50,987 nt of DNA from JAGNZR01 sp051646055 (GTDB taxonomy: Bacteria; Fusobacteriota; Fusobacteriia; Fusobacteriales; Fusobacteriaceae), in the NCBI GenBank assembly GCA_051646055.1, contig JBOFCM010000057.1, positions 1-50,987 of the forward strand, written 5' to 3'. Below the pieces are notes generated by a model. That model was given only the letters and a program-made list of their open reading frames with translations. It was not told where the DNA came from and did no database searches. Positions 18,195 through 25,980 of this stretch are shown here, one piece after another. A program made the position numbers and the translations under genes. Positions within the stretch are counted from its first letter, which is position 1; the number at the start of each line of letters is the position of its first letter.

Positions 18195-19714
18195 TAGTGT
18201 TCCTGATAATTAAATTTTTTTTCTGAAGATTTTGGCTTTATTTTGTCATAGCAACCGTTGCTTTTTTGTATCCGAAGTTTACAATTATCTCTTAAAATAT
18301 CGTTTAAAAAATTATGGATTCTTTTTTTTCCATTTTTATCATCTATTGGAAACATAACCTCCACACGGCTATCTAAGTTTCGCCCCATAAGGTCAGCACT
18401 GGCAAGATAATATAGAGGAGCAGATCCATTTTGAAAATGATAAATTCTGTCATGCTCCAAATATCTTCCAACCAAACTATAAACTGAGATGTTTTCACTG
18501 AGTTTTTTTACTCCACTTCTGAGACAGCAAGCTCCTCTCACGATAAGAATAATTTCTACTCCTGCCCTACTGGCATCATAGAGTTTTTCAATTATTCCTC
18601 TGTCGGTGAGTCCGTTTACCTTAGCGATAATTTTTGCTTTTTCTCCTTTTAATTTATTTTGAATTTCAGTCTCAATGAGAGAATAAAGTTTATTTCTGAG
18701 ATATGAGGGAGCAGTCACAAGTTTTTTCCAGTTATCTACTTTTGAAAAACCTGTGAGTTTATTGAAAAGAAGGCTGGCATCTTTTCCAATTTCCTCGTCT
18801 GCTGTAAAAAAAGAGGTATCTACATATATTTTTGCAGTACTGTCATTATAGTTTCCAGTTCCCATATGGACATATCTTTTTATTCCTTCTTCCTCTTGTC
18901 TTATAATCAGAAGACATTTAGCATGAGTTTTTAACCCAGAGACACCATAAATGACATGGCATCCTGAATCTTCCAATTGTTTGGCCCATCTAACATTTCT
19001 TTCTTCGTCAAATCTGGCTTTTAGTTCTACCAATACTGTAACTTGTTTTCCCAATTCGGCAGCTTTAATAAGAGACTTTATAATAGGAGAATCTCCGCTC
19101 ACTCGATAAAGGGTCTGTTTTATGGCTAAAACGTGAGGATCGACTGCAGCAGTTTCTATGAGATTGAGGACATGATCAAAACTTTCATAGGGATGTTGAA
19201 GAAGAATTTCTCTTTTTTTCATAGAGTTAAAAATTTTATCTCCCTTCAACTCTTCATTGAATTTTGGAATATTGATGGAAAATTTGAAATTGTCATACCC
19301 TTTCAGTTCATAGAGTTTAAAAAGATATGTAAGATCTAATGGTCCGTTTACACCGTAAAAATTTTCTTTTTCTATGCTTAATTTTTCAGCTAGAAACTCT
19401 ATGAAGATTTCACTTATATTTTGATTGTGTTCGATTCTTACAGGGTTTCCCCATTTTCTATTTTTAATTTCTTTTTCAATGACTTTTAAAAGATCTTCAG
19501 CCTCATCAGTATCTTTGATAGAGAGATCTTCGTCCCTTGTAATTCTGAAAAAACCGCAGTCTGAAATTTCATAACCATTAAAAAGAGAAGTGATATTATG
19601 TTTTACAACATCTTCCAGGAGAATAAAATTTTTAGTTTTTTTGTCTCTACTTGGAAGTTGTATAATTCTTCCTATAACTTTAGGAATTTCTACCAAGGCA
19701 AAAGAGATTCCCAT
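18173..19714 (-). CDS. ppk1: Polyphosphate kinase 1, C-terminal part of frameshifted gene
   Basis: PPK1 makes polyphosphate from the gamma-phosphate of ATP. This 513-aa frame carries the rest of the head domain and both catalytic C-terminal domains: the autophosphorylated His region GLKTHAKCLLIIR, then VHMGTGNYND, and the second His region YLEHDRIYHFQNG. It has no ribosome site: its first Met lies directly at an A8 tract, and the N-terminal 177 residues are encoded in the other frame (19690-20223). A -1 shift on the A8 joins the two into one protein of about 690 aa with the normal PPK1 length and continuous homology (AKKNMGISFALVEIP). Whether the gene is broken, misread, or decoded by slippage is open. 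Confidence 0.9.
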   Translation of the reverse strand: MGISFALVEIPKVIGRIIQLPSRDKKTKNFILLEDVVKHNITSLFNGYEISDCGFFRITRDEDLSIKDTDEAEDLLKVIEKEIKNRKWGNPVRIEHNQNISEIFIEFLAEKLSIEKENFYGVNGPLDLTYLFKLYELKGYDNFKFSINIPKFNEELKGDKIFNSMKKREILLQHPYESFDHVLNLIETAAVDPHVLAIKQTLYRVSGDSPIIKSLIKAAELGKQVTVLVELKARFDEERNVRWAKQLEDSGCHVIYGVSGLKTHAKCLLIIRQEEEGIKRYVHMGTGNYNDSTAKIYVDTSFFTADEEIGKDASLLFNKLTGFSKVDNWKKLVTAPSYLRNKLYSLIETEIQNKLKGEKAKIIAKVNGLTDRGIIEKLYDASRAGVEIILIVRGACCLRSGVKKLSENISVYSLVGRYLEHDRIYHFQNGSAPLYYLASADLMGRNLDSRVEVMFPIDDKNGKKRIHNFLNDILRDNCKLRIQKSNGCYDKIKPKSSEKKFNYQEHYNKKTEI

Positions 19715-20223
19715 ATTTTTTTTGCCTTGATAACGAGATGAAGAGCCCCGCCATTGAGATTTGGAAGAGGATGAAAACCATCCACAGCCATGGGAGTCAA
19801 TATGGGGAATATGACCTCTTCATAATATTCTTCAAGGAAATGGAGTTCCTCTCTGTTAAGTTGTGAAAAGTTTTTAATTTTAATCTGACATTTTTTTTCA
19901 AGTTTTTCCAAAAGCTCACGATAAGCTGTATATTGAATCTTTATAATTTCTGAGACTTTTTTTTCAATCTGAATTAGCTGTTCTTTAGAATTTAAATCTG
20001 TTATATCTTTAATATTTAAAGGAGAATCTTCCTGAGCCTTCAAACCTGCGACTCTTACTTTAAAAAACTCATCAAAGTTGGAGCTTACAATGGCAAGAAA
20101 TTTTACCCTTTCCAAAAGAGGGTTATCTTCATCTAAGGACTCTTCTAAAACTCTATAATTAAATTCTAGCCAACTCAAATCTCTATTAAAAAAATTTGTT
20201 GAATTGTAGCTATTAATCTCCAT
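19690..20223 (-). CDS. ppk1: Polyphosphate kinase 1, N-terminal part of frameshifted gene
   Basis: Contains the N-terminal and early head domains of PPK1: FFNRDLSWLEFNYRVLEES, FLAIVSSNFDEFFKVRVAGL and FPILTPMAVDGFHPLPNL. After AKK the 0 frame reads IWESLLPW and stops, which does not match the family; the -1 frame gives the expected continuation. If no shift occurs, the product is a 177-aa protein without a catalytic domain. The ATG follows an AGGAGA ribosome site and overlaps the end of the Ppx-like gene by 11 nt, so the two are probably coupled. Confidence 0.9.
   Translation of the reverse strand: MEINSYNSTNFFNRDLSWLEFNYRVLEESLDEDNPLLERVKFLAIVSSNFDEFFKVRVAGLKAQEDSPLNIKDITDLNSKEQLIQIEKKVSEIIKIQYTAYRELLEKLEKKCQIKIKNFSQLNREELHFLEEYYEEVIFPILTPMAVDGFHPLPNLNGGALHLVIKAKKIWESLLPW
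19716..19723 (-). other. A8 slippery tract at the ppk1 frame junction
   Basis: On the coding (minus) strand a run of eight A includes the heptamer A-AAA-AAA in phase with the upstream frame. A one-base backward shift here joins the two ppk1 frames exactly. No convincing downstream pseudoknot is visible, so transcriptional slippage or a ninth A in the true genome are as likely as programmed ribosomal frameshifting. Confidence 0.75.
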
Positions 20224-21703
20224 AGTATCTCCTATTTATTTTTAGATTGATATCAAGATTAAAAATATCTTTGAAAATACCTATTTGTTTTTTTAACTTA
20301 TAATTTTCCATGAAAAAATCTTCTTGAACTTCTAAAAGTATTTCCAGTTCATCTTTCACAAGATTAAATTGGCAAGAGGTAATTTTCTGTTTTTTGCTAT
20401 AATCTAGAGCAGTAGCTATTTTTAAAATCGCTGCAAGTTTTAAAAGTTTAACTAATTTTGCTCTAGGGATATTGAGAGCATAGAGTTCATAGAGTGAGAT
20501 GTCATCTGTCTGAGCATGGATTAGAAAAGCGATGTCTCTGACTTCTTTTTCTGTAAGAGCAAAAATCCAGGAATTTTTAACTATATAGCACGAATGCTGA
20601 TAACTATTTTTAAATTCGACGAATTTTCCAGTGTCATATAGGTAACCTGCAATTATAAGTTGTCTTTCATAACTTAGGTCCAAATTATGATAATGCTCTA
20701 GAACTTTAAATAGTTTAGAACTTAACTCTGAAATAAAAATAGGATGTTCACAAGGAATATGATATTTCAAAAGGAGATTCCGAGCAGAGTTCAAAGTAAT
20801 TTTCCAGAGCTTGCTAGAAACTTCTTTTTTAAACTCAGAAAAAAAATATTCCTTAGCCAATATATTTTTTCCTAAATCCTTTAAAATTATAAATTTTTTA
20901 ATTGAAAAAAAATCTAGAAAGCAGATAATTATTTTCATATTACAGAGAAGAAGCTCTGTTTCTATTTTTTTAAGAGGAAAGTTTTCATAATTTTTAATAA
21001 TTTTTTTTAAATATTCAGCAGAGTACTCTTCTCCCTCTCTGAATATCTCTTTTAAAATATATTTTTGGGGAGAACAGTTTATAATGAGAGTATCTATTTT
21101 TTTTCTTCCCAGTTCTTTTTTAAAAAAATTCAGATAACAGGAAAGATAATCATCTATAAATGAGGTCAATTTGTCAGAACGGAGGGAATTGTTTTCAATG
21201 ATTTTAAAAAGTGTATAGCCTCCCAATGGAAGGGATTCATTTTTTAAAACATTACCTCTATAAAAAAGATAAAAATCTAAATCAAAATTTTTGAGGTTAA
21301 GAAAAAATCTGCTCTCTTTTTTTTGTATAAATCCCTCCATATTTTCAAAAAAAATTTTGGCAGTTAAAATTTTACTGTTATTCAAATTATCCATGTCTAT
21401 ATCCAATCCTGAATAGAGGTTGATCTGGTCTAATAGAAGAGGTAAATTACTGATATTATTAAAACTTTCTCCAAATATTAACTGAAAAGATTGGACTGCA
21501 TAATCTTTTCCCAGCAAAACCATTTTTTTTATTATGATAGAAATTTTTTTTGAATTCTCTAAGGAAATATCTAAATTCTCATTTGAATTTTTAAGAAGAT
21601 CTATGGGTTCTTGAACCTCTTCTAAAATTTTTAAAGTTTCATTCATTCTTTCATAAATTACCATCTCTATCATTTCAGTAGAGACTTCAATTATTGCTAA
21701 AAT
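20213..21703 (-). CDS. Degenerate Ppx/GppA-like protein with HD-like C-terminal domain
   Basis: Related to exopolyphosphatase/pppGpp phosphohydrolase, but altered at the active-site positions. The N-terminus aligns as ILAIIEVSTEMIEMVIYE where Ppx has a DIGSNS loop, and the second phosphate loop (DIGGGST in Ppx) reads LNLKNFDLDF before the conserved-looking SLPLGGYTLF. The C-terminal HD-type region has AGYLYDTGKFVEFK, where the His of HD is Tyr, then YQHSCYIVKNS. It is therefore probably a pseudoenzyme (inference). The first ATG in frame is at 21673, but homology extends 10 codons further to an ATT at 21703, 7 nt after a perfect AAAGGAGG ribosome site; an AUU start is my preferred reading. It lies directly before ppk1 and overlaps it by 11 nt. 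Confidence 0.7.
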   Translation of the reverse strand: MLAIIEVSTEMIEMVIYERMNETLKILEEVQEPIDLLKNSNENLDISLENSKKISIIIKKMVLLGKDYAVQSFQLIFGESFNNISNLPLLLDQINLYSGLDIDMDNLNNSKILTAKIFFENMEGFIQKKESRFFLNLKNFDLDFYLFYRGNVLKNESLPLGGYTLFKIIENNSLRSDKLTSFIDDYLSCYLNFFKKELGRKKIDTLIINCSPQKYILKEIFREGEEYSAEYLKKIIKNYENFPLKKIETELLLCNMKIIICFLDFFSIKKFIILKDLGKNILAKEYFFSEFKKEVSSKLWKITLNSARNLLLKYHIPCEHPIFISELSSKLFKVLEHYHNLDLSYERQLIIAGYLYDTGKFVEFKNSYQHSCYIVKNSWIFALTEKEVRDIAFLIHAQTDDISLYELYALNIPRAKLVKLLKLAAILKIATALDYSKKQKITSCQFNLVKDELEILLEVQEDFFMENYKLKKQIGIFKDIFNLDINLKINRRYYGD

Positions 21704-21788
21704 AGTGAATCCTCCTTTCTATTTCTATAAAAATTATCTTTATACTTATACAAAAAAAGAAAGTTTTTTCCTTTACGGATATAATAAA

Positions 21789-21810
21789 AAAGGCCGAGTT
21801 ATCGACCTTT
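21789..21810 (-). terminator. Intrinsic terminator of the winged-helix/Cys-rich gene
   Basis: On the minus strand, arms AAAGGTCGA and TCGGCCTTT around a TAAC loop (one G-T pair), followed by a T-rich stretch. It lies 3 nt beyond the stop codon. Confidence 0.8.
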
Positions 21811-21813
21811 CAA

Positions 21814-22146
21814 CTAAATGTTTTTAAGAGCTTTTTCAGTGAGTACCCAAATATTATCGTAATCCCAGTCACTACTGGAACAACAACTATGTCTCTCATT
21901 GCTGTTGTTAGAATTATGTGAAGAACAACCACCCCCACATTCTCCACCACATCCTTGAGAGCTGTTTTCTTTTTTGTTTCTTTTTTCGTATTCAGAATAT
22001 TTTTCTAAATACCCTTCTTGAGCTAGATTTTCATAAATTATCTTAAGTTCCGGTTCATCAATTCCGAAATTCTGCATTATGGCACTATCACTATAGGCTT
22101 TTCCTTCAACAAGAAATTTGAGTATTTCAAGATTTATATCTTTCAT
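21814..22146 (-). CDS. Winged-helix-like protein with cysteine-rich C-terminal region
   Basis: A 110-aa protein. Residues about 1-50 look like a small winged helix (EILKFLVEGKAYSDSAIMQNFG, shown in part, then ELKIIYENLAQEGYLEKY). A Cys/Gly/Ser/His segment follows (GCGGECGGGCSSH, then RHSCCSSSDWDYD) and a helical end VLTEKALKNI. The spacing of Cys residues could bind a metal or an Fe-S cluster, in a layout reminiscent of FeoC, but I do not claim that family. The ATG at 22146 follows a strong GGAGGTGG ribosome site; upstream in-frame starts would overlap the promoter. It is divergent from the HTH-CBS regulator. Confidence 0.75.
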   Translation of the reverse strand: MKDINLEILKFLVEGKAYSDSAIMQNFGIDEPELKIIYENLAQEGYLEKYSEYEKRNKKENSSQGCGGECGGGCSSHNSNNSNERHSCCSSSDWDYDNIWVLTEKALKNI

Positions 22147-22165
22147 CCTATCCACCTCCATAGAT

Positions 22166-22194
22166 ATTATACACGTCAAAGTTTAATTCTCCAA
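22166..22194 (-). promoter_or_regulatory. Promoter of the winged-helix/Cys-rich gene
   Basis: On the minus strand: TTGGAG, 17-base spacer, perfect TATAAT. The predicted transcript start gives a very short leader (about 12 nt) that just contains the ribosome site. Confidence 0.7.
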
Positions 22195-22240
22195 CTTTCT
22201 TTTATAATTATCTGAAAAATTTTTAATATTTCAAACTTTT

Positions 22241-22254
22241 AAAGTGCGCACTTT
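22241..22254. promoter_or_regulatory. 14-bp perfect palindrome, candidate operator copy 1
   Basis: AAAGTGCGCACTTT, a perfect palindrome located between the two divergent promoters and upstream of the -35 box of the HTH-CBS gene. It shares the pattern AAAGTG-NN-CACTT with a second copy at 22328. Confidence 0.6.
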
Positions 22255-22262
22255 TAAAATGG

Positions 22263-22291
22263 TTTACAAATAAAGTTTTATATAGTAATAT
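22263..22291 (+). promoter_or_regulatory. Promoter of the HTH-CBS regulator and ppdK
   Basis: TTTACA, 17-base spacer, TAATAT. It lies about 60 nt before the regulator start codon, between the two operator-like palindromes. Confidence 0.6.
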
Positions 22292-22327
22292 CAATAATAT
22301 TAAGATGTGTGCAAAACACAAAAAAGA

Positions 22328-22341
22328 AAAGTGTTCACTTA
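22328..22341. promoter_or_regulatory. Inverted repeat, candidate operator copy 2
   Basis: AAAGTGTTCACTTA, matching copy 1 in the pattern AAAGTG-NN-CACTT. Its centre is 87 bp from that of copy 1. It lies in the transcribed leader, directly before the AAGGAG ribosome site of the regulator gene, where a bound repressor would block transcription. Confidence 0.55.
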
Positions 22342-22352
22342 AAAGGAGTGTT

Positions 22353-22961
22353 ATGTTAACTGAAAGACAAAAAAAAATATTGAAAATAATAGAGGAGAAC
22401 TCACCTATAACAGGAGATTCGATAGGAGAGATATTAGGAGTTACTAGATCAGCTCTTAGAATAGATTTTTCTTTTTTGATAAATCAGGGAAGAATAATAT
22501 CGAAGCATAGAATTGGATATATTTTAGGCCAGCTGACGAATAAATCTCAAGACAAAGAAAATTTAGTTGGGGAAAGAATGAGTCTACCTTTAACTTTAGA
22601 TGAAGGAGTTTCTATATACGAAGCTATTGTGTTTATGTTTGAGAAAGATATAGGAACCTTATATTTAACCAAAAGAGGTTTTCTCTCGGGAGTAGTTTCA
22701 AGAAAAGATCTTTTAAAAAGTATATTGGGAGGTCAGGAACTAAAAAAAGCTCCTGCCTATCTTATAATGACCAGATACCCCAAAATTATATGTGCTCTAG
22801 AAAATGAAAAAATAATAGATGTTGCAAAAAAAATTATAAAAAATGAGATAGATTCGCTTCCAGTGGTCAGAGAGGTAAAGGATGATGATGGAGTACATCA
22901 ACAAGTATTAGGAAGAATAACGAAAACAAACATAACAAAATTTTTTATAGATAGCTTTTAA
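22353..22961 (+). CDS. HTH-CBS transcriptional regulator (CcpN-like)
   Basis: The N-terminal winged helix (about residues 1-60, LTERQKKILKIIEENSPITG then VTRSALRIDFSFL) is followed by two CBS domains (about 75-200, with VSIYEAIVFMFEKDIGTLYL and IDVAKKIIKNEIDSLPVV). This is the domain layout of CcpN/YqzB from Bacillus, a repressor of gluconeogenic genes that senses nucleotides through the CBS pair. ppdK follows after 19 nt, so this protein very probably controls it. The ATG at 22353 follows AAAAGGAG; an ATG at 22305 lacks a ribosome site. Two shared inverted repeats at 22241 and 22328 are candidate binding sites for autoregulation. Confidence 0.88.
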   Translation: MLTERQKKILKIIEENSPITGDSIGEILGVTRSALRIDFSFLINQGRIISKHRIGYILGQLTNKSQDKENLVGERMSLPLTLDEGVSIYEAIVFMFEKDIGTLYLTKRGFLSGVVSRKDLLKSILGGQELKKAPAYLIMTRYPKIICALENEKIIDVAKKIIKNEIDSLPVVREVKDDDGVHQQVLGRITKTNITKFFIDSF

Positions 22962-22980
22962 AATTATAAAAGGGGGAAAT

Positions 22981-25593
22981 ATGGAAAAAGTTATTTTATT
23001 AAGAGAAGGATTGAATCAAGAAAAGGAACTATTAGGTGGGAAAGGAAAAAATCTTGCTTATATGATGGGTCTAAAAATTTCTGTTCCAAAAGCTGTTGTA
23101 GTAACAACCGAAGCCTGCAGGGAATACTTTCAACAGGGATTAAAACTTGATGAGATTACAAAAAATAAGATTTTGAAAGGTATAGATAATCTTCAGAAAA
23201 AAACAGAAAAAAGTTTTACAGGAGAAAACCTTCTCCTTGTATCAGTTAGATCAGGGGCACCAGTTTCTATGCCAGGAATGATGGACACAATTTTAAACTT
23301 AGGGATAAATGATGAGAATTTCGCTTCGCTTGTGAAAATGGTGGATGATGAAGAGAAAGCATATGAGATTTATATCAGATTTATTGAGATGTTTTCTGAA
23401 ATAGTTAAAGGGATTGGAAGAGAAAAACTAAAGAAAATAAAGAATGAATCTATCTCAAGAATAGAAACTGTAAAAAAATATAAAGAAATTTATCTACAGG
23501 AATGTGGAGAGGAGTTTCCAGAATCTCCAGAGCTACAAATTCTTATGGCAGTAGAGTCTATATTTAAATCGTGGAATAATGAAAGAGCAAAAATATATAG
23601 AGAAATCAATGGCATAGACAGTAGTATGGGAACAGCTGTAGTTATTCAGGAAATGGTTTTTGGAAATTTTAATGAATTTTCAGGGACAGGAGTAGCTTTT
23701 ACAAGAAATCCATCTACAGGAGAAAAAACTCTTTTTGGTGAATATCTTCTTAAAGCTCAAGGTGAAGATATAGTGGCCGGGATTAGAACTCCTGAAAAAA
23801 TAGAGAGCTTAAAGATACAGCTTCCTGAAATTTATCAGGAGTTTCAAAAAATATGTGAAAAATTGGAAAATGAGTATAAAGATATGCAAGATATAGAATT
23901 TACTATTGAAAACAAAAAACTTTATATTCTTCAGACAAGAAATGGAAAGAGAACTCCACAAGCAGCTTTAAAAATTGCTATGGACCTTTTTAGGGAAGGA
24001 AAGATAAGTAGAGATGAAGCAATCTTGAGAATAAATCCAGAAATGATTCCTCAAATTCTTTCAGGAGATTTTTGTGAAAATAGTTTAAAAGGAGCTAAAC
24101 TTTTAACTAAGGGAATAGCAGGTTCAGCTGGAGTCGCAGTTGGAAAAATTGTTTTAGATTCCAATAGAGTAGAAAAAGGTACAGATTCGATTCTTTTAAG
24201 AGAAGAAACTTCTCCTGAAGATATAAAAGGAATGAATCTGACTAAAGGAATAGTAACAGTAAGAGGAGGAGCCACTTCTCATGGAGCAGTTATAGCAAGA
24301 GGTATGGGAAAATGCTGTGTGACAGGTTGTGAATCTATTAAGATAGATGAAGATACAAGAACTATCAAGATAAAAGGTGAAACTCTGAAAGAGGGAGATA
24401 TTATATCTGTAAATGGTCATACTGGTGAGATATTTCTTGGAGCACTAGAGATAAATCGCAAAGAGTTAACAGAAGAGTTTAAAGAATTTTTAAAATGGTG
24501 CAAAGAGATAAAATCTTTAAATGTCAGAGCAAATGCAGATACTCCTGAGGATATTCAGATAGCTAAAAATTTTGGAGCAGAGGGTGTAGGGCTTTGCAGA
24601 ACAGAACATATGTTCTTCCAAGAAGAGAGGATACTTAATGTTAGAGAGATGATTATAGCTGAAAATGACCAGGAGAGAAGAACAGCTCTAGAAAAACTTC
24701 AAAAAGCACAAGAAGAAGATTTTTATAATATGATGAAAAATTTAGACGGAGCTCCCTTTAATGTAAGACTTTTAGATCCTCCTTTTCATGAATTTCTTCC
24801 TAAGACAGATAGAGATATTAACAAGCTGGCAAATAGTTTAGGAAAACATAGTGCAGAGATAAAATTCAGAATATCAGAGCTTAAAGAGGAAAATCCCATG
24901 CTAGGGCATAGAGGCTCAAGGCTAGCTGTAACTTTTCCAGAAATTTATGAGATGCAGTCCTTGGCTCTTATGAATTCGGCAATAAAATGTAAAAAGGAGG
25001 GTATTTCTACTGAGGTGGAGATAATGTTACCTTTTATAGGAGGAATAAGCGAATTCAAATTTATAAAGAAGAATATAAAAGAACAAATTGAAAGTTTATT
25101 TGCAGAAAGAGGAGAGAGAATTAATTATAAATTAGGGACGATGATGGAGCTACCTAGAGCTTGCCTTTTAGCAGATGAAATAGGAGAGGAAAGTGATTTT
25201 TTCTCTTTTGGAACTAATGACTTAACTCAGACCACATATGGAATATCTAGAGATGATTCATCTAAATTTATAAATCATTATATGGAAAAAAATATAATTA
25301 AAAGAGATCCTTTCCAATCTATCGATAAAAGAGGAGTAGGAAAACTTATAAGCATAGCTAAAAATCTGGGAAGAGAGAGTAATCCAAAAATAAAAATAGG
25401 GGTATGCGGTGAACATGGTGGAGATCCAGCAAGTATAGAATATTTCAAAAGTTTAGGATTAGATTATGTCAGTTGTTCTCCATATAGAGTTCCAGTAGCT
25501 ATTTTGTCAGCAGCTCACAGTGAACTTCTGAATCCAAAAATTCCCAAAGAGATAAAAATCAAAAGGATAAAAATAAAATTAAAAAGAGTATAG
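22981..25593 (+). CDS. ppdK: Pyruvate, phosphate dikinase
   Basis: Interconverts pyruvate, ATP and Pi with PEP, AMP and PPi. The N-terminal ATP-grasp domain begins with LLGGKGKNLAYMMGLKISVP and has SVRSGAPVSMPGMMDT. The central phosphohistidine domain has the catalytic His in GGATSHGAVIARGMG. The C-terminal PEP/pyruvate barrel shows GLCRTEHMFF, LGHRGSRLAVTFPEIY and CGEHGGDPASI with DYVSCSPYRVPVA. Length 870 aa is normal. It is cotranscribed with the upstream HTH-CBS regulator, and a strong terminator follows. Confidence 0.97.
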   Translation: MEKVILLREGLNQEKELLGGKGKNLAYMMGLKISVPKAVVVTTEACREYFQQGLKLDEITKNKILKGIDNLQKKTEKSFTGENLLLVSVRSGAPVSMPGMMDTILNLGINDENFASLVKMVDDEEKAYEIYIRFIEMFSEIVKGIGREKLKKIKNESISRIETVKKYKEIYLQECGEEFPESPELQILMAVESIFKSWNNERAKIYREINGIDSSMGTAVVIQEMVFGNFNEFSGTGVAFTRNPSTGEKTLFGEYLLKAQGEDIVAGIRTPEKIESLKIQLPEIYQEFQKICEKLENEYKDMQDIEFTIENKKLYILQTRNGKRTPQAALKIAMDLFREGKISRDEAILRINPEMIPQILSGDFCENSLKGAKLLTKGIAGSAGVAVGKIVLDSNRVEKGTDSILLREETSPEDIKGMNLTKGIVTVRGGATSHGAVIARGMGKCCVTGCESIKIDEDTRTIKIKGETLKEGDIISVNGHTGEIFLGALEINRKELTEEFKEFLKWCKEIKSLNVRANADTPEDIQIAKNFGAEGVGLCRTEHMFFQEERILNVREMIIAENDQERRTALEKLQKAQEEDFYNMMKNLDGAPFNVRLLDPPFHEFLPKTDRDINKLANSLGKHSAEIKFRISELKEENPMLGHRGSRLAVTFPEIYEMQSLALMNSAIKCKKEGISTEVEIMLPFIGGISEFKFIKKNIKEQIESLFAERGERINYKLGTMMELPRACLLADEIGEESDFFSFGTNDLTQTTYGISRDDSSKFINHYMEKNIIKRDPFQSIDKRGVGKLISIAKNLGRESNPKIKIGVCGEHGGDPASIEYFKSLGLDYVSCSPYRVPVAILSAAHSELLNPKIPKEIKIKRIKIKLKRV

Positions 25594-25628
25594 TTGATAT
25601 TTTTTTGAGAATAAAAAATTGAATAAAA

Positions 25629-25680
25629 AAAGAGGAGAAAGTTAGCGATTTATTATAGAACTTCTCCTCTTTAATTTTAT
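25629..25680. terminator. Bidirectional intrinsic terminator after ppdK
   Basis: Long hairpin with arms of about 14 bp (AGAGGAGAAAGTT and AACTTCTCCTCT, one bulged A), flanked by A-rich and T-rich runs. It lies between convergent genes. Confidence 0.85.
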
Positions 25681-25685
25681 AAATA

Positions 25686-25964
25686 TTATTTTTTTTTCAA
25701 CTTTTTGCTAAGAGTGAGTTTAAGAAAAAGAGATATATAGCTGGGCAGGATAAAAAAAAGAATTCCTAAAAAATAGCTAGCACTATAGTTACCAGTGTAT
25801 TTTACGGTAAGCAATAGAATAAATTGATCTATAATCTCGAGGGGATTCAGATAAAAAGAGTAATCACTTCCACCTGTAACAAAAAGTTTTCCTAAATAAA
25901 AAGCAAAATAGGCCGGAGCAAGTATAAGTAGTATATTTTTAAAAAAATTTCCTATTTTTTCCAT
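25686..25964 (-). CDS. Small membrane protein of unknown function
   Basis: A 92-aa protein with about three hydrophobic segments (NILLILAPAYFAFYLGKLF, then FILLLTVKY and FLGILFFILPSYISLFL) and a basic tail KKLKKK. A GGAGG ribosome site lies 5 nt before the chosen ATG; upstream in-frame starts would overlap the MATE gene. It is the last gene of the minus-strand operon that also carries the MATE transporter 16 nt upstream. I do not recognise the family. Confidence 0.7.
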   Translation of the reverse strand: MEKIGNFFKNILLILAPAYFAFYLGKLFVTGGSDYSFYLNPLEIIDQFILLLTVKYTGNYSASYFLGILFFILPSYISLFLKLTLSKKLKKK

Positions 25965-25980
25965 TTTTCCTCCAAAATTT

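Noticed and set aside
19690..19740. Programmed frameshift with a stimulatory pseudoknot at ppk1
   Set aside because: The slippery heptamer is present, but I could find no stable stem or pseudoknot downstream, so I do not claim the ribosomal mechanism specifically.
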